Source: Ruminococcus sp. (GTDB lineage: Bacteria > Bacillota > Clostridia > Oscillospirales > Ruminococcaceae). From it: a DNA stretch of 64,000 nt. The DNA lies in the NCBI GenBank assembly GCA_017478965.1, contig JAFVCV010000042.1, positions 1-64,000 of the forward strand, written 5' to 3'. Below the pieces are notes generated by a model. That model did no database searches. It had not been told where the DNA came from and saw only the letters and a program-made list of their open reading frames with translations. Below are positions 33,559-41,993 of this stretch, piece by piece (the first letter of the stretch is position 1; each line of letters begins with the position of its first letter). The position numbers were made by a program, and so were the translations under genes.

Positions 33559-34878
33559 TCAAAGCTTGGTCGCTACAAATATATCATAGATAGCCTTGTT
33601 GGCAGCCTCGAAATCGCTCTCGCTGACGCCGATGATGATATTCAGCTCACTGGAGCCCTGGTCTATCATCTTGACGTTCACATGGGCGTGGGCAAGGGCC
33701 GAAAAGATGCGGCCTGCGGTACCTCTGTTGGACTTCATCGCACGTCCCACAACGGCTATGAGGGCCAGGTCTGTTTCGATATCTATCGAATCCGGCTGGC
33801 AGTTGCGGTGGATACCTGCAAGTATCTCCTGCTCCTTATCGGCAAAGGCGTCCTGAGAAACGACGATGGACATGGTGTCGATACCCGAAGGCATATGCTC
33901 AAAGCTTACGCCGTTCTTCTCAAATTCCCACAGGACCTTTCTGCCGAAACCAAGCTCGGAGTTCATCATATCCTTCTCGATATTTATCGCAGTAAAGCCC
34001 TTCTTGCCTGCGATTCCGGTGATTGTATAGGCAGGTTTCTGTGAAGTGGACTCAACTATCAGGGTGCCCGGGTCCTCAGGCTTGTTGGTGTTCTTGATAT
34101 TTATGGGGATACCGGCCTTTCTTACAGGGAAGATAGCGTCCTCATGCAGAACGGTAGCGCCCATATAGGAAAGCTCTCTGAGCTCCTTATAAGTAATGGT
34201 CGTGATGGGCGCAGGGTCATCAACTATCCTGGGGTCGCAGGTCAGGAAGCCGGAAACGTCGGTCCAGTTCTCATAAAGGTCCGCATTGCTAGCGGCTGCA
34301 ACTATGGAACCGGTTATATCAGAGCCGCCTCTGGAGAAGGTCTTTATAGTGTCGTTGGGCATGGAGCCGTAGAAACCGGGCACCACTGCGTTTTCAAGCC
34401 CTGCCAGTCTCTCTGACAGCACCCTGCCGGTCTTGACCGGATCGAACTGGCCCTTCTCGTCAAAAAAGATGACGTCAGCGGAGTCTATGAAGCTGTATCC
34501 AAGATAGTTTGCCAGCACGATGCCGTTAAGGTACTCGCCCCTTGATGCGGCATAGTCTCTGCCGGCCTTTCCTATAAAGCAAGCCTTGACTATCTCGAAC
34601 TCGCTTTCCAATGAAAGGTCCAGCCCAAGCTCGGAGATTATCTCGTTATATCTGGCCTTTATGGCCTCGAATTCTTTATCGAAATCCTTGCCCTTTACTG
34701 CCAGATCATAGCAGCCATAGAGCATATCGGTCACTTTAGTATCGGCAGAAAACCTTTTGCCGGGAGCGGAGGGGACCACGAATCTTCTTGACTCCTCAGC
34801 TGTGATTATTTCCTTGACCTTACGAAACTGTTCGGCGCTGGCTAAAGACGAGCCGCCGAATTTTACAACCTTTGTCAT
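33559..34878 (-). CDS. Aspartate kinase
   Basis: A 439-residue aspartokinase that phosphorylates aspartate, the first step toward lysine, threonine and methionine. The N-terminal KFGGSSLA motif and FSRGGSDITGS mark the kinase domain (about 1-285), and two ACT regions follow (about 300-439, with VVGRAMKSNRGTAGRIFSAL), consistent with feedback control by an amino acid. Which end product inhibits it cannot be told. Monocistronic; no lysine riboswitch is visible in the 132-base upstream gap. Confidence 0.95.
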   Translation of the reverse strand: MTKVVKFGGSSLASAEQFRKVKEIITAEESRRFVVPSAPGKRFSADTKVTDMLYGCYDLAVKGKDFDKEFEAIKARYNEIISELGLDLSLESEFEIVKACFIGKAGRDYAASRGEYLNGIVLANYLGYSFIDSADVIFFDEKGQFDPVKTGRVLSERLAGLENAVVPGFYGSMPNDTIKTFSRGGSDITGSIVAAASNADLYENWTDVSGFLTCDPRIVDDPAPITTITYKELRELSYMGATVLHEDAIFPVRKAGIPINIKNTNKPEDPGTLIVESTSQKPAYTITGIAGKKGFTAINIEKDMMNSELGFGRKVLWEFEKNGVSFEHMPSGIDTMSIVVSQDAFADKEQEILAGIHRNCQPDSIDIETDLALIAVVGRAMKSNRGTAGRIFSALAHAHVNVKMIDQGSSELNIIIGVSESDFEAANKAIYDIFVATKL

Positions 34879-34952
34879 TATACACTAAACCCCTTCTGAT
34901 GATAGATTTGTTCAGAACCTAGCAACAACATTCTATTTTCTCAACCTTTACA

Positions 34953-34981
34953 AGTATACCCAATTTATCCTTATTAGTCAA
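34953..34981 (-). promoter_or_regulatory. Promoter of the aspartokinase gene
   Basis: Minus-strand TTGACT (34976-34981), 17 bases, TATACT (34953-34958). A second TTGACT lies ten bases further upstream. Confidence 0.65.
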
Positions 34982-35010
34982 TAGTCAAACATACAAACTT
35001 TACTGACATT

Positions 35011-35613
35011 TTAAATGTACGGTTGTGAAATACGCTTGTATTTCACAGACGGACAAAAAACAAGGCGGGCCGTTTCGGTCCGCCTCCGGTCATATAGCTC
35101 TATAGTAACGGTAAAGCCTGTGGAAAGGGACTTTTTCACATCAATTATGCGCTGGTTATCAGATCCCCGGAAGGCTAAGGAGATATTCTTTCTTTTAAGA
35201 ATGAACTCACCGTCCACCAGGATGTCTATCATAGAAAGCATCTCATCCGTACACTCACACCTTGCCCTGCTCATACCCAGCAGGTCCCTTTCAAAGGTAT
35301 AGCCTGTGTAGCACCATATATCCTTATGCGGACAGCTCTCCCTGACCCGTCTTAGAAATGGGGTCAGCGCCCTCTGGTTATCCGGCTCCATAGGCTCGCC
35401 GCCTAAAAGGGTCAGCCCGTCGATATAGCCCGGGCTGAGCATTTCCAGCAGCTGCTCCTCGGTGGCCTTCGTAAAAGGCTGACCGTATTCAAAGTCCCAG
35501 GTCATGGGGTTGAAGCAGCCCTCGCACCTATGGGTACAGCCGGAAACGAACAGGCTCACCCTGACTCCCAGTCCGTCAGCGATATCAAAATTTTTTATCT
35601 CGCCATAATACAT
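35011..35613 (-). CDS. nrdG: Anaerobic ribonucleotide reductase activating protein
   Basis: A 200-residue radical-SAM activase. The 4Fe-4S motif CTHRCEGC and LLGGEPME (SAM contact) are intact. It generates the glycyl radical on NrdD. AAGGAGG precedes the ATG, 29 bases after nrdD. The C-terminal 60 residues extend past the usual NrdG core of about 155-175 residues. Confidence 0.95.
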   Translation of the reverse strand: MYYGEIKNFDIADGLGVRVSLFVSGCTHRCEGCFNPMTWDFEYGQPFTKATEEQLLEMLSPGYIDGLTLLGGEPMEPDNQRALTPFLRRVRESCPHKDIWCYTGYTFERDLLGMSRARCECTDEMLSMIDILVDGEFILKRKNISLAFRGSDNQRIIDVKKSLSTGFTVTIELYDRRRTETARLVFCPSVKYKRISQPYI

Positions 35614-35642
35614 AGGTGCCCTCCTTTTTCAATGGTCCTCTG

Positions 35643-37814
35643 TCAGAGGTGCAGCACCCTTTCTCTTATCTCCTGGGTCCTGCCCTGGTTCCAGTACTGA
35701 GTGCCGATATAGCCGCAGGTCCTTCTCGCTACATTCATCTTATTCTGGTCCCTGTTTTTGCAGTTCGGGCATTCCCATACCAGCTTGCCTTCGTCCTCGA
35801 CTATCTGTATCTCTCCGTCATATCCGCAGACCTGGCAGTAGTCGCTCTTGGTATTCAGCTCGGCATACATGATATTCTCATATATGAACTGCATGACCCT
35901 GATAACGGCCGGGATATTGTTCTGCATATTCGGCACCTCAACATAGCTTATAGCCCCGCCTGGGGAGAGGTGCTGGAACTTTGACTCAAATTTCAGCTTG
36001 GTGAAAGCGTCTATCTTTTCAGTGACATGGACGTGGTAGCTGTTGGTTATATAGCTGCGGTCGGTAATGCCCTCTATGATGCCGAAACGCTTTTGCAGGC
36101 ATCTGGCGAACTTATATGTAGTAGACTCCAGAGGAGTACCGTAAATGGAGAAGTCGATATTCTCTTTGGCCTTCCACCTCTTGCAGGCGTCGTTCATATA
36201 CTGCATGACGGAAAGGGCGAAAGGTTCAGCCTCGGGGTCCGTATGGCTCTTGCCGGTCATATATTTTACGCACTCATAAAGCCCTGCATAACCTAAAGAG
36301 ATCGTAGAGTAGCCTCCGTACAGCAGTTTGTCGATAGGCTCTCCCTTTTTGAGCCTTGCAAGTGCGCCGTACTGCCAGAGTATCGGAGCTGCGTCAGAAA
36401 GTGTGCCTTTGAGTCTTTCATGGCGGCACATCAGCGCTCTGTAGCACAGGTCGAGCCTGTCGTCGAATATATGCCAGAACCGGTCCATATCCCTGCCTGA
36501 GGAAAGTGCGATATCCACAAGGTTCAGGGTAACAACGCCCTGATTGAACCTGCCGTAATACTTAGGCTTGCCGTTCCCGTCCACATATGGGGTGAGAAAG
36601 CTCCTGCACCCCATGCAGGTATAGCAGTGGCCCTCGCCGTTCTTATCGACCTTGAGCTTCAGCATCACCTTCTCGGAGATATAGTCCGGCACCATACGCT
36701 TGGCAGTACATCCTGCGGCCAGCTCGGTCAGATAGAAATATGGGGTCCCCTCCCTGATATTATCCTCCTCCAGAACGTAGATGAGCTTCGGGAAGGCAGG
36801 CGTCACCCACACGCCGGATTCGTTCTTGACGCCCTCAGTGCGCTGTCTGAGCGTCTCCTCGATTATCATGGCCAGGTCCTTTTTCTCCTGCTCGTTCTTC
36901 GCCTCGTTCAGGTACATGAACACGGTGACGAAGGGCGCCTGACCGTTGGTGGTCAGCAGAGTGACTACCTGATACTGTATTGTCTGGACCCCTCTGGTTA
37001 TCTCTTTTCTGAGCCTTTCCTCGGTGATCTCAGCTATCTTATCCTCACCGGGCCTGACGTCAAGTACCTTGAACTCCTCCATAAGCTCTCTTCTTATCTT
37101 CTCCCTGGATATCTGTACAAAAGGAGCCAGATGTGCCAGGCTGATGCTCTGGCCGCCATACTGGTTAGAGGCCACCTGTGCGATTATCTGGGTGGCGATA
37201 TTGCAGGCGGTGGAAAAGCTGTGGGGCTTCTCGATCAGAGTCTCGCTGATGACGGTGCCGTTCTGGAGCATATCCTCCAGGTCCACCAGGTCGCAGTTGT
37301 GCATATGCTGGGCGAAATAGTCCGTATCATGGAAATGGATTATCCCCTGCTCATGAGCGTCAACTATATCCTCCGGCAGCAGCAGCCTTTTGGTGATGTC
37401 CCTGCTGACCTCCCCTGCCATATAGTCACGCTGGACACTGTTCACGGTAGGGTTCTTGTTGGAATTTTCCTGCTTTACCTCCTCATTGACGCACTCGATC
37501 AGAGACAGTATCTTATTGTCGGTGGTGTTGGACTTCCTTATAAGGGAGCGGGTATAGCGGTATCTCACATACCTTCTTGCCAGCTCAAAGGCGCCCTTTG
37601 CCATCAGCTGGTTCTCCACCATATCCTGTATCTCCTCCACGGAGACCGCTCTGTTCATCTTGGTGCATTTCCACTCCACATAGTCGGCGATATCATTTAT
37701 CTCGGCCTCGTTTATCCTGCCGCCCTCAGCGGCTTCATTGGCTTTGTTGACTGCATTTATTATCTTGGTCACATCGAAATTCTCTTCTGTGCCATTGCGC
37801 TTTAGTATCTTCAT
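35643..37814 (-). CDS. nrdD: Anaerobic ribonucleoside-triphosphate reductase
   Basis: A 723-residue class III RNR. Residues 1-90 are an ATP-cone for allosteric control (ILKRNGTEENFDVTKI). The C-terminus has the structural zinc site CQVCG ... CPNC and the glycyl radical loop RRTCGYIGTQYWNQGR. It reduces NTPs to dNTPs with formate as reductant and is destroyed by oxygen, indicating strict anaerobiosis. GGGAGGT precedes the ATG. The promoter carries a probable NrdR-box pair, and nrdG follows. Confidence 0.97.
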   Translation of the reverse strand: MKILKRNGTEENFDVTKIINAVNKANEAAEGGRINEAEINDIADYVEWKCTKMNRAVSVEEIQDMVENQLMAKGAFELARRYVRYRYTRSLIRKSNTTDNKILSLIECVNEEVKQENSNKNPTVNSVQRDYMAGEVSRDITKRLLLPEDIVDAHEQGIIHFHDTDYFAQHMHNCDLVDLEDMLQNGTVISETLIEKPHSFSTACNIATQIIAQVASNQYGGQSISLAHLAPFVQISREKIRRELMEEFKVLDVRPGEDKIAEITEERLRKEITRGVQTIQYQVVTLLTTNGQAPFVTVFMYLNEAKNEQEKKDLAMIIEETLRQRTEGVKNESGVWVTPAFPKLIYVLEEDNIREGTPYFYLTELAAGCTAKRMVPDYISEKVMLKLKVDKNGEGHCYTCMGCRSFLTPYVDGNGKPKYYGRFNQGVVTLNLVDIALSSGRDMDRFWHIFDDRLDLCYRALMCRHERLKGTLSDAAPILWQYGALARLKKGEPIDKLLYGGYSTISLGYAGLYECVKYMTGKSHTDPEAEPFALSVMQYMNDACKRWKAKENIDFSIYGTPLESTTYKFARCLQKRFGIIEGITDRSYITNSYHVHVTEKIDAFTKLKFESKFQHLSPGGAISYVEVPNMQNNIPAVIRVMQFIYENIMYAELNTKSDYCQVCGYDGEIQIVEDEGKLVWECPNCKNRDQNKMNVARRTCGYIGTQYWNQGRTQEIRERVLHL

Positions 37815-37851
37815 AGTTTTCTACCTCCCGCCTGTTTTTCTCAGCCTATTC

Positions 37852-37880
37852 ATTATACAACATTTTTCTCTGCTTGTCAA
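37852..37880 (-). promoter_or_regulatory. Consensus promoter of nrdD-nrdG
   Basis: Minus-strand TTGACA (37875-37880), 17 bases, TATAAT (37852-37857). Confidence 0.9.
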
Positions 37881-37889
37881 TAGGCCGGC

Positions 37890-37936
37890 CACAATATATA
37901 GTATGTTATTTTTTCGACAGGCACATTATGCAGAAC
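37890..37936. promoter_or_regulatory. Probable NrdR-box pair upstream of nrdD
   Basis: On the minus strand CATACTATATATTGTG (37890-37905) matches the NrdR-box core ACTATATATTGTG well. A weaker box, GTTCTGCATAATGTGC (37921-37936), lies exactly 32 bases upstream measured from GTG to GTG, the three-turn spacing usual for NrdR pairs. Both lie directly upstream of the -35. Confidence 0.65.
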
Positions 37937-37962
37937 AAAAGGCACCCTTTCAAGGGTGCCTT
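37937..37962 (-). terminator. Terminator of the cysE-cysS-cyclophilin operon
   Basis: An 11-bp stem AAGGCACCCTT/AAGGGTGCCTT (37939-37949 with 37952-37962), followed by TTGTTC on the minus strand. Confidence 0.8.
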
Positions 37963-37975
37963 GGGAATGGTATTT

Positions 37976-38833
37976 TCACTCGCTGCCAAAACGATCTGCC
38001 TGCGGAGAGCTTTCGCCGTCTTCCAGAGAGAAAAAGCTGTCGTTCTTATTCTCGCCGTAGGTAGACATATAGACCTTGTTTATGACCACAGAGTCCTTAG
38101 GCTGCATATTATCCTCGCTGACCACCTCGGCGGCGCAGATCTTATCGTAGGCATCAAATCCATCATAGACCTGGGCGAAGACGGTATACTGCTGGGAGAA
38201 ATTGGGTATGCCGCCTTTGAGCTTAAAGGCATCGGAGACTTTGTTCTGCCCCACTGTGGAGTCCATCTCTTCCTTGAACTCATCGGTAAATTCCACCGTA
38301 TCGCAGAAAAGTATCCTGCTGCCTGACATTATCTTCTGGTTGAAGATATTCCCCCCCTTGTCGCCGTAGGAGATCAGCGCTCCCCTGAACGGCCACAGGT
38401 CCGGGCAAAGCTCCGGCTCGATGGCGGTCTTGTCGGTATCGGAGGTGTCGGCGCCGTCCTTAGACTTAGAGCCGCCCATAAAGTACACGTCCTTCTGGAC
38501 TGCGAAAACATTGGTGCCGTCATAATAGCCCTCGCCTACCTTGCCTATAAAATACTCCGAAAACTGAGGCACCTGCTCCTTATAGACCACGGCCCTGAAA
38601 GTGCCCATATTAGTCTCAAAGACCGCCACCGGGGCATCGTCCGCCGGTATCTCAAACTGGATAAGCTCCACCGTATCCGGGTCCACCTTTTTGACCCCCT
38701 TGCGGCCGGTGAAAAGGTTGAACAGGGCAAAGATGAGCACCAGCACCACGGCTATCATGGAAAACTGGAAATAGCTCCGGAACCGCTGGCTCTTTTTCAC
38801 GTCCGCATAGCTTTTGTTCTCTTTTTCCTTCAT
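37976..38833 (-). CDS. Membrane-anchored cyclophilin-like protein, degenerate
   Basis: A 285-residue protein with one membrane segment (about 25-43) and an exported cyclophilin-type domain (about 65-255; VFETNMGTFRAVVYKEQVP, then GYYDGTNVF). Residues essential in active cyclophilins seem lost: the FHR segment reads NVFAV, FMIQGG reads VYFMGG, and GSQFFI reads GSRILF. It may be a folding factor without isomerase activity. GGAGG precedes the ATG. It is the third gene of the cysE-cysS operon, 11 bases after cysS. Confidence 0.78.
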   Translation of the reverse strand: MKEKENKSYADVKKSQRFRSYFQFSMIAVVLVLIFALFNLFTGRKGVKKVDPDTVELIQFEIPADDAPVAVFETNMGTFRAVVYKEQVPQFSEYFIGKVGEGYYDGTNVFAVQKDVYFMGGSKSKDGADTSDTDKTAIEPELCPDLWPFRGALISYGDKGGNIFNQKIMSGSRILFCDTVEFTDEFKEEMDSTVGQNKVSDAFKLKGGIPNFSQQYTVFAQVYDGFDAYDKICAAEVVSEDNMQPKDSVVINKVYMSTYGENKNDSFFSLEDGESSPQADRFGSE

Positions 38834-38844
38834 ACTTCCTCCGC

Positions 38845-40269
38845 TCAGATCTTAGTTATTTCAGTTCCCTGTCTTGTCTCCTTGACTGCATAGCCTAAGG
38901 AGGTTATCTTATCTCTCAGTTCGTCGGCCTTAGCGAAATCCTTGGCTTTGCGGGCAGCTTTTCGTTCCTCCACCAGGGCCATGACCTCCTTGGGGATATC
39001 GGCTGCACTGTCTTTCTGCTCCTGGGCGGCTTTTTTGGCCTTTGCGATAAGATCCAGGGAGAACACCCTGTCAAAGTCCTCTATAGCGGCCAGCTTAGTG
39101 GCTGCGCTGGCGTTGGCCCTTAACACATCATACAGCACTGTCAGGCCATTGGCGGTATTGATATCGCTGTCCATCTGCTCCTTAAACCTGGCCTTCAGCA
39201 CGTTTTCCAGACACTCCTCATCGACGGCGCCCTTGTCGCTTTCGTTTTCCAGAGCGGCTATTTTTGAAATGAGCTTATCGAAAGCGGTCTTTGCATTATC
39301 CAGATTTTCCCATGTGAACATAAGAGACTTTCTGTAGTGGGACTGAAGGCAGAAGAACCTGTAGACCAGAGGGTCATAGCCCTTGCTCTCCAGCAGTGAC
39401 ACAGTCAGGAACTCGCCCTTTGACTTTGACATTTTGCCGTCGTTAGTGTTAAGATGGTGGACATGGAACCAGTAATTGCACCACTTGTGGCCTAAGAATG
39501 CCTCCGACTGGGCGATCTCGTTAGTGTGGTGGGGAAAGATATTGTCCACGCCGCCGCAGTGGATATCAAGATACTCACCCAGATTTTTCATGGATATGCA
39601 GGAGCACTCGATATGCCAGCCCGGATAGCCCACGCCCCAGGGCGAGTCCCATTTCAGCTCCTGGTCGTCAAACTTTGACTTGGTGAACCAGAGGACGAAG
39701 TCGGCCTTATTGCGCTTATTGGTATCCTCCTCCACTCCTTCTCTGACGCCTACCTCCAGGTCCTCCTCGTTGAAGCTGTGGAAGACATAATACTCTTTCA
39801 GCTTTGAAGTATCAAAGTAGATATTTCCCCCGGCCTCATAGGCATAGCCCTTTTCGATGAGTGCGCTGATGACCTTGATGAATTCGCCGATGCAGCCGGT
39901 AGCTGGTGCGACAACGTCCGGCGTTTTTATATTCAGCTTTTTGCAGTCGTCAAAAAATGCGTCGGTATAGAACTTTGCGATCTCCATGACGGTCTTATGC
40001 TCACGCTTTGCTCCCTTTAACATCTTATCGTCGCCGGTGTCGCCGTCAGAGGTCAGGTGGCCCACGTCGGTGATGTTCATGACTCTCTTTACGTCAAGGC
40101 CCGTATACCTCATATACTTTTCCAGCACATCCTCCATGATATAGGTCCTGAGGTTGCCGATATGAGCATAGTGATACACCGTAGGTCCGCAGGTATACAT
40201 ATTCACCTTTCCGGGAACGTTGGGTACGAATTCTTCGACCTTATGGGTCAGTGTGTTGAATATCTTCAT
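38845..40269 (-). CDS. cysS: Cysteinyl-tRNA synthetase
   Basis: A 474-residue class I synthetase charging tRNA-Cys. Signatures: MYTCGPTVYHYAHIGNLRTY with the HIGH motif as HIGN, zinc ligands in CGP, HIECS and HHTNE segments, and GKMSKSKGEF (KMSKS). Length is normal for the bacterial enzyme. AAGGAGG precedes the ATG. It follows cysE at 77 bases, in the operon controlled by a cysteine T-box. Confidence 0.97.
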   Translation of the reverse strand: MKIFNTLTHKVEEFVPNVPGKVNMYTCGPTVYHYAHIGNLRTYIMEDVLEKYMRYTGLDVKRVMNITDVGHLTSDGDTGDDKMLKGAKREHKTVMEIAKFYTDAFFDDCKKLNIKTPDVVAPATGCIGEFIKVISALIEKGYAYEAGGNIYFDTSKLKEYYVFHSFNEEDLEVGVREGVEEDTNKRNKADFVLWFTKSKFDDQELKWDSPWGVGYPGWHIECSCISMKNLGEYLDIHCGGVDNIFPHHTNEIAQSEAFLGHKWCNYWFHVHHLNTNDGKMSKSKGEFLTVSLLESKGYDPLVYRFFCLQSHYRKSLMFTWENLDNAKTAFDKLISKIAALENESDKGAVDEECLENVLKARFKEQMDSDINTANGLTVLYDVLRANASAATKLAAIEDFDRVFSLDLIAKAKKAAQEQKDSAADIPKEVMALVEERKAARKAKDFAKADELRDKITSLGYAVKETRQGTEITKI

Positions 40270-40346
40270 TTTAATTCCTCCTTGATGTCCGGTTCCGTTT
40301 TTTCAGCTCAAAAGACCTTTTTACGTTGGGTCTGTTTTCGCTGCGT

Positions 40347-41006
40347 TCAGTTATTGCTTTGGTTTTCCAGCCGTTTTTCCAGCTCGGCTATCCGGTTTTT
40401 CAGCCTTTCTATCTCCAGTCGGTCCTTGCACAGCTCCTGGGCCACCGGGTCAGGTATATGGACCTGATCTAAGTCCTGAGGACGCTTGCCGTTTTGTCTC
40501 ACTATCCTGGCAGGTACCCCCACCGCAGTGGAATTGGCCGGCACCGGCTCCAGCACCACCGCATTTGCGGCTATCTTGGCATTATCCACTACTTTAAAGG
40601 GTCCCAGGACCTTCGCCCCGCAGCCCACCATGACGTTATTGCCGAGGGTGGGGTGGCGCTTGCCCTGGTCCTTGCCCGTCCCTCCAAGGGTACAGCCCTG
40701 GTAGAGCAGGCAGTAGTCCCCTATCTCCGCCGTCTCGCCTATTACCACTCCGGAGCCGTGGTCGATGAGCAGGCCCTTGCCGATCTTTGCACCCGGGTGT
40801 ATCTCTATTCCTGTGAACATCCTTGCCGTTTGCGAGATAAGTCTTGCTACGAACTTCATGTCCCTGAGGTAGAACCAATGGGCCACCCTATAGGCAGCCA
40901 CGGCATGAAGACCCGAATAAGTCAGTATCTGCAATATACTGGTGGCTGCCGGGTCTCTGTCCTTGATGGACTGTATCTCGTGTCTGATATCGCTTATAAA
41001 GCTCAA
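40347..41006 (-). CDS. cysE: Serine O-acetyltransferase
   Basis: A 219-residue enzyme making O-acetylserine for cysteine synthesis. The left-handed beta-helix begins near residue 65 (GIEIHPGAKIGKGLLIDHGS), with catalytic His in HPGA and IDHG, and the GVPARIV end. A C-terminal coiled coil (KDRLEIERLKNRIAELEKRL) replaces the longer tail of some homologues. The start is TTG 41006 with GGAGGT seven bases upstream. The T-box leader upstream couples expression to uncharged tRNA-Cys. Confidence 0.94.
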   Translation of the reverse strand: MSFISDIRHEIQSIKDRDPAATSILQILTYSGLHAVAAYRVAHWFYLRDMKFVARLISQTARMFTGIEIHPGAKIGKGLLIDHGSGVVIGETAEIGDYCLLYQGCTLGGTGKDQGKRHPTLGNNVMVGCGAKVLGPFKVVDNAKIAANAVVLEPVPANSTAVGVPARIVRQNGKRPQDLDQVHIPDPVAQELCKDRLEIERLKNRIAELEKRLENQSNN

Positions 41007-41403
41007 TAACCAAACCTCCGTTCACTTTTATTTCTTGCATCTGTGCTTTCAGGCCTTCCCCGCCAAGGACTCGGAAAGGAAAGCACAGACACATCTCTGT
41101 CATTATAAAAGCCCCCGAATGCGGCAGCCTGCGCCGCACTCGGAGGCAGATAGTCATTTCTATCTACGGTCCCACTCCGTCTTTACTGTACATATTTTTG
41201 TACAGTCTCTACGTCCGTAACGCTGACGCTGCGTGAGAGGATACTGAGGCCGCCGGGCCTGTTCCCCATCTCCTGCTGACGGCCGCACTTCGCATTGCCC
41301 TGACAGGACCTCACACCGCCCGGTCCCTCTCTGAAATCACATAAGCAAGGCTACTTTTGCCGCTGCGCATTTGATCTGTGACGGACCAGAGGTCCGTGTT
41401 TGT
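41007..41403. other. Intergenic region holding the T-box leader
   Basis: This 397-base stretch between pgsA and cysE holds the T-box (41104-41372), a further long hairpin (TCTGTGCTTTC/GAAAGCACAGA, 41040-41089) between the T-box terminator and cysE, and a small hairpin ACGGACC/GGTCCGT (41381-41397) after the pgsA stop. I see no convincing promoter, so the leader may be read from the rimO-pgsA transcript. Confidence 0.6.
41104..41372 (-). promoter_or_regulatory. Cysteine T-box riboswitch
   Basis: Minus-strand order: Stem I with AAAAGTAG and an AGAGAGGG segment; the upper helix GCCTTG/CAGGGC closes a specifier loop containing TGC (41292-41294), the Cys codon. Stem III is ACTGTAC/GTACAGT (41185-41206). 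The antiterminator has GGAG, the seven-base bulge TGGGACC (41168-41174), GTAGATAG, then CTATCTGC and CTCC. The competing terminator is a 15-bp stem (41111-41125 with 41133-41147) followed by TTTTAT. Uncharged tRNA-Cys should stabilise the antiterminator and turn on cysE-cysS. Confidence 0.88.
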
Positions 41404-41988
41404 TTATTCGTTAGGGTCGATATACTTTCCGTAAGCCTTGACATAGATCCCCCCCGAGATGACCGTAAGCACCACTGCTATCCAGATGAGCACCTCGTTT
41501 ATCAGGAAAATGGGCGAGCCCCAGTTAAGGTCCGGGCTGCCTTTCATGTCAGGAAAGAGTATCTGTAAAAACATTATCGCTATCATAGCCACCATGGTGA
41601 AAGCGGTCTTGAGCTTGCCCCAGATGCCCGCAGGGACCACTACGCCCTCGCCGGCCACCACAAGCCTGAGTCCCGTCACCATGAATTCTCTTGCCAGAAT
41701 GATGACCACGGCTACCGGGTCTATCCACCGCTCAAAGGTAAAGCTGATAAGAGCGACCATTACCAGCAGCTTATCTGCCAATGGGTCTAAAAACTTACCA
41801 AAGGTCGTGACCAGATTTTGCGACCTTGCTATCTTACCGTCAAGCATATCTGTGACAGAAGCGACAATGAACACCACCATGGCCAGTATGGTATGGAGCC
41901 TTGGCCCCAGCTCATAACACAGCAGAAATACCATAAAAAACGGCAGCAGAGCCACACGAAGGACCGTCAGCTTATTTGGAAGATTCAT
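41404..41988 (-). CDS. pgsA: CDP-diacylglycerol-glycerol-3-phosphate phosphatidyltransferase
   Basis: A 194-residue integral membrane enzyme that makes phosphatidylglycerol phosphate. The CDP-alcohol phosphotransferase signature is present as SVTDMLDGKIARSQN ... GKFLDPLADK (D-x2-DG-x2-AR-x8-G-x3-D-x3-D, all acidic residues kept). About five membrane helices. ATG 41988, five bases after the rimO stop, gives the typical MNLPNKLTVLR start. Confidence 0.95.
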   Translation of the reverse strand: MNLPNKLTVLRVALLPFFMVFLLCYELGPRLHTILAMVVFIVASVTDMLDGKIARSQNLVTTFGKFLDPLADKLLVMVALISFTFERWIDPVAVVIILAREFMVTGLRLVVAGEGVVVPAGIWGKLKTAFTMVAMIAIMFLQILFPDMKGSPDLNWGSPIFLINEVLIWIAVVLTVISGGIYVKAYGKYIDPNE

Positions 41989-41993
41989 GCTCT

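Noticed and set aside
34879..35010. Lysine riboswitch ahead of the aspartokinase gene
   Set aside because: The gap is too short once the promoter is placed, and no L-box core is visible.
35024..35047. Perfect ten-bp hairpin TGTGAAATAC/GTATTTCACA at the end of nrdG
   Set aside because: It lies within the coding sequence, has no U-tract, and may be chance; not strong enough to call a terminator.
36627..37805. 392-codon open frame opposite nrdD
   Set aside because: Antisense to a highly conserved enzyme, low-complexity hydrophobic product, no start signal.
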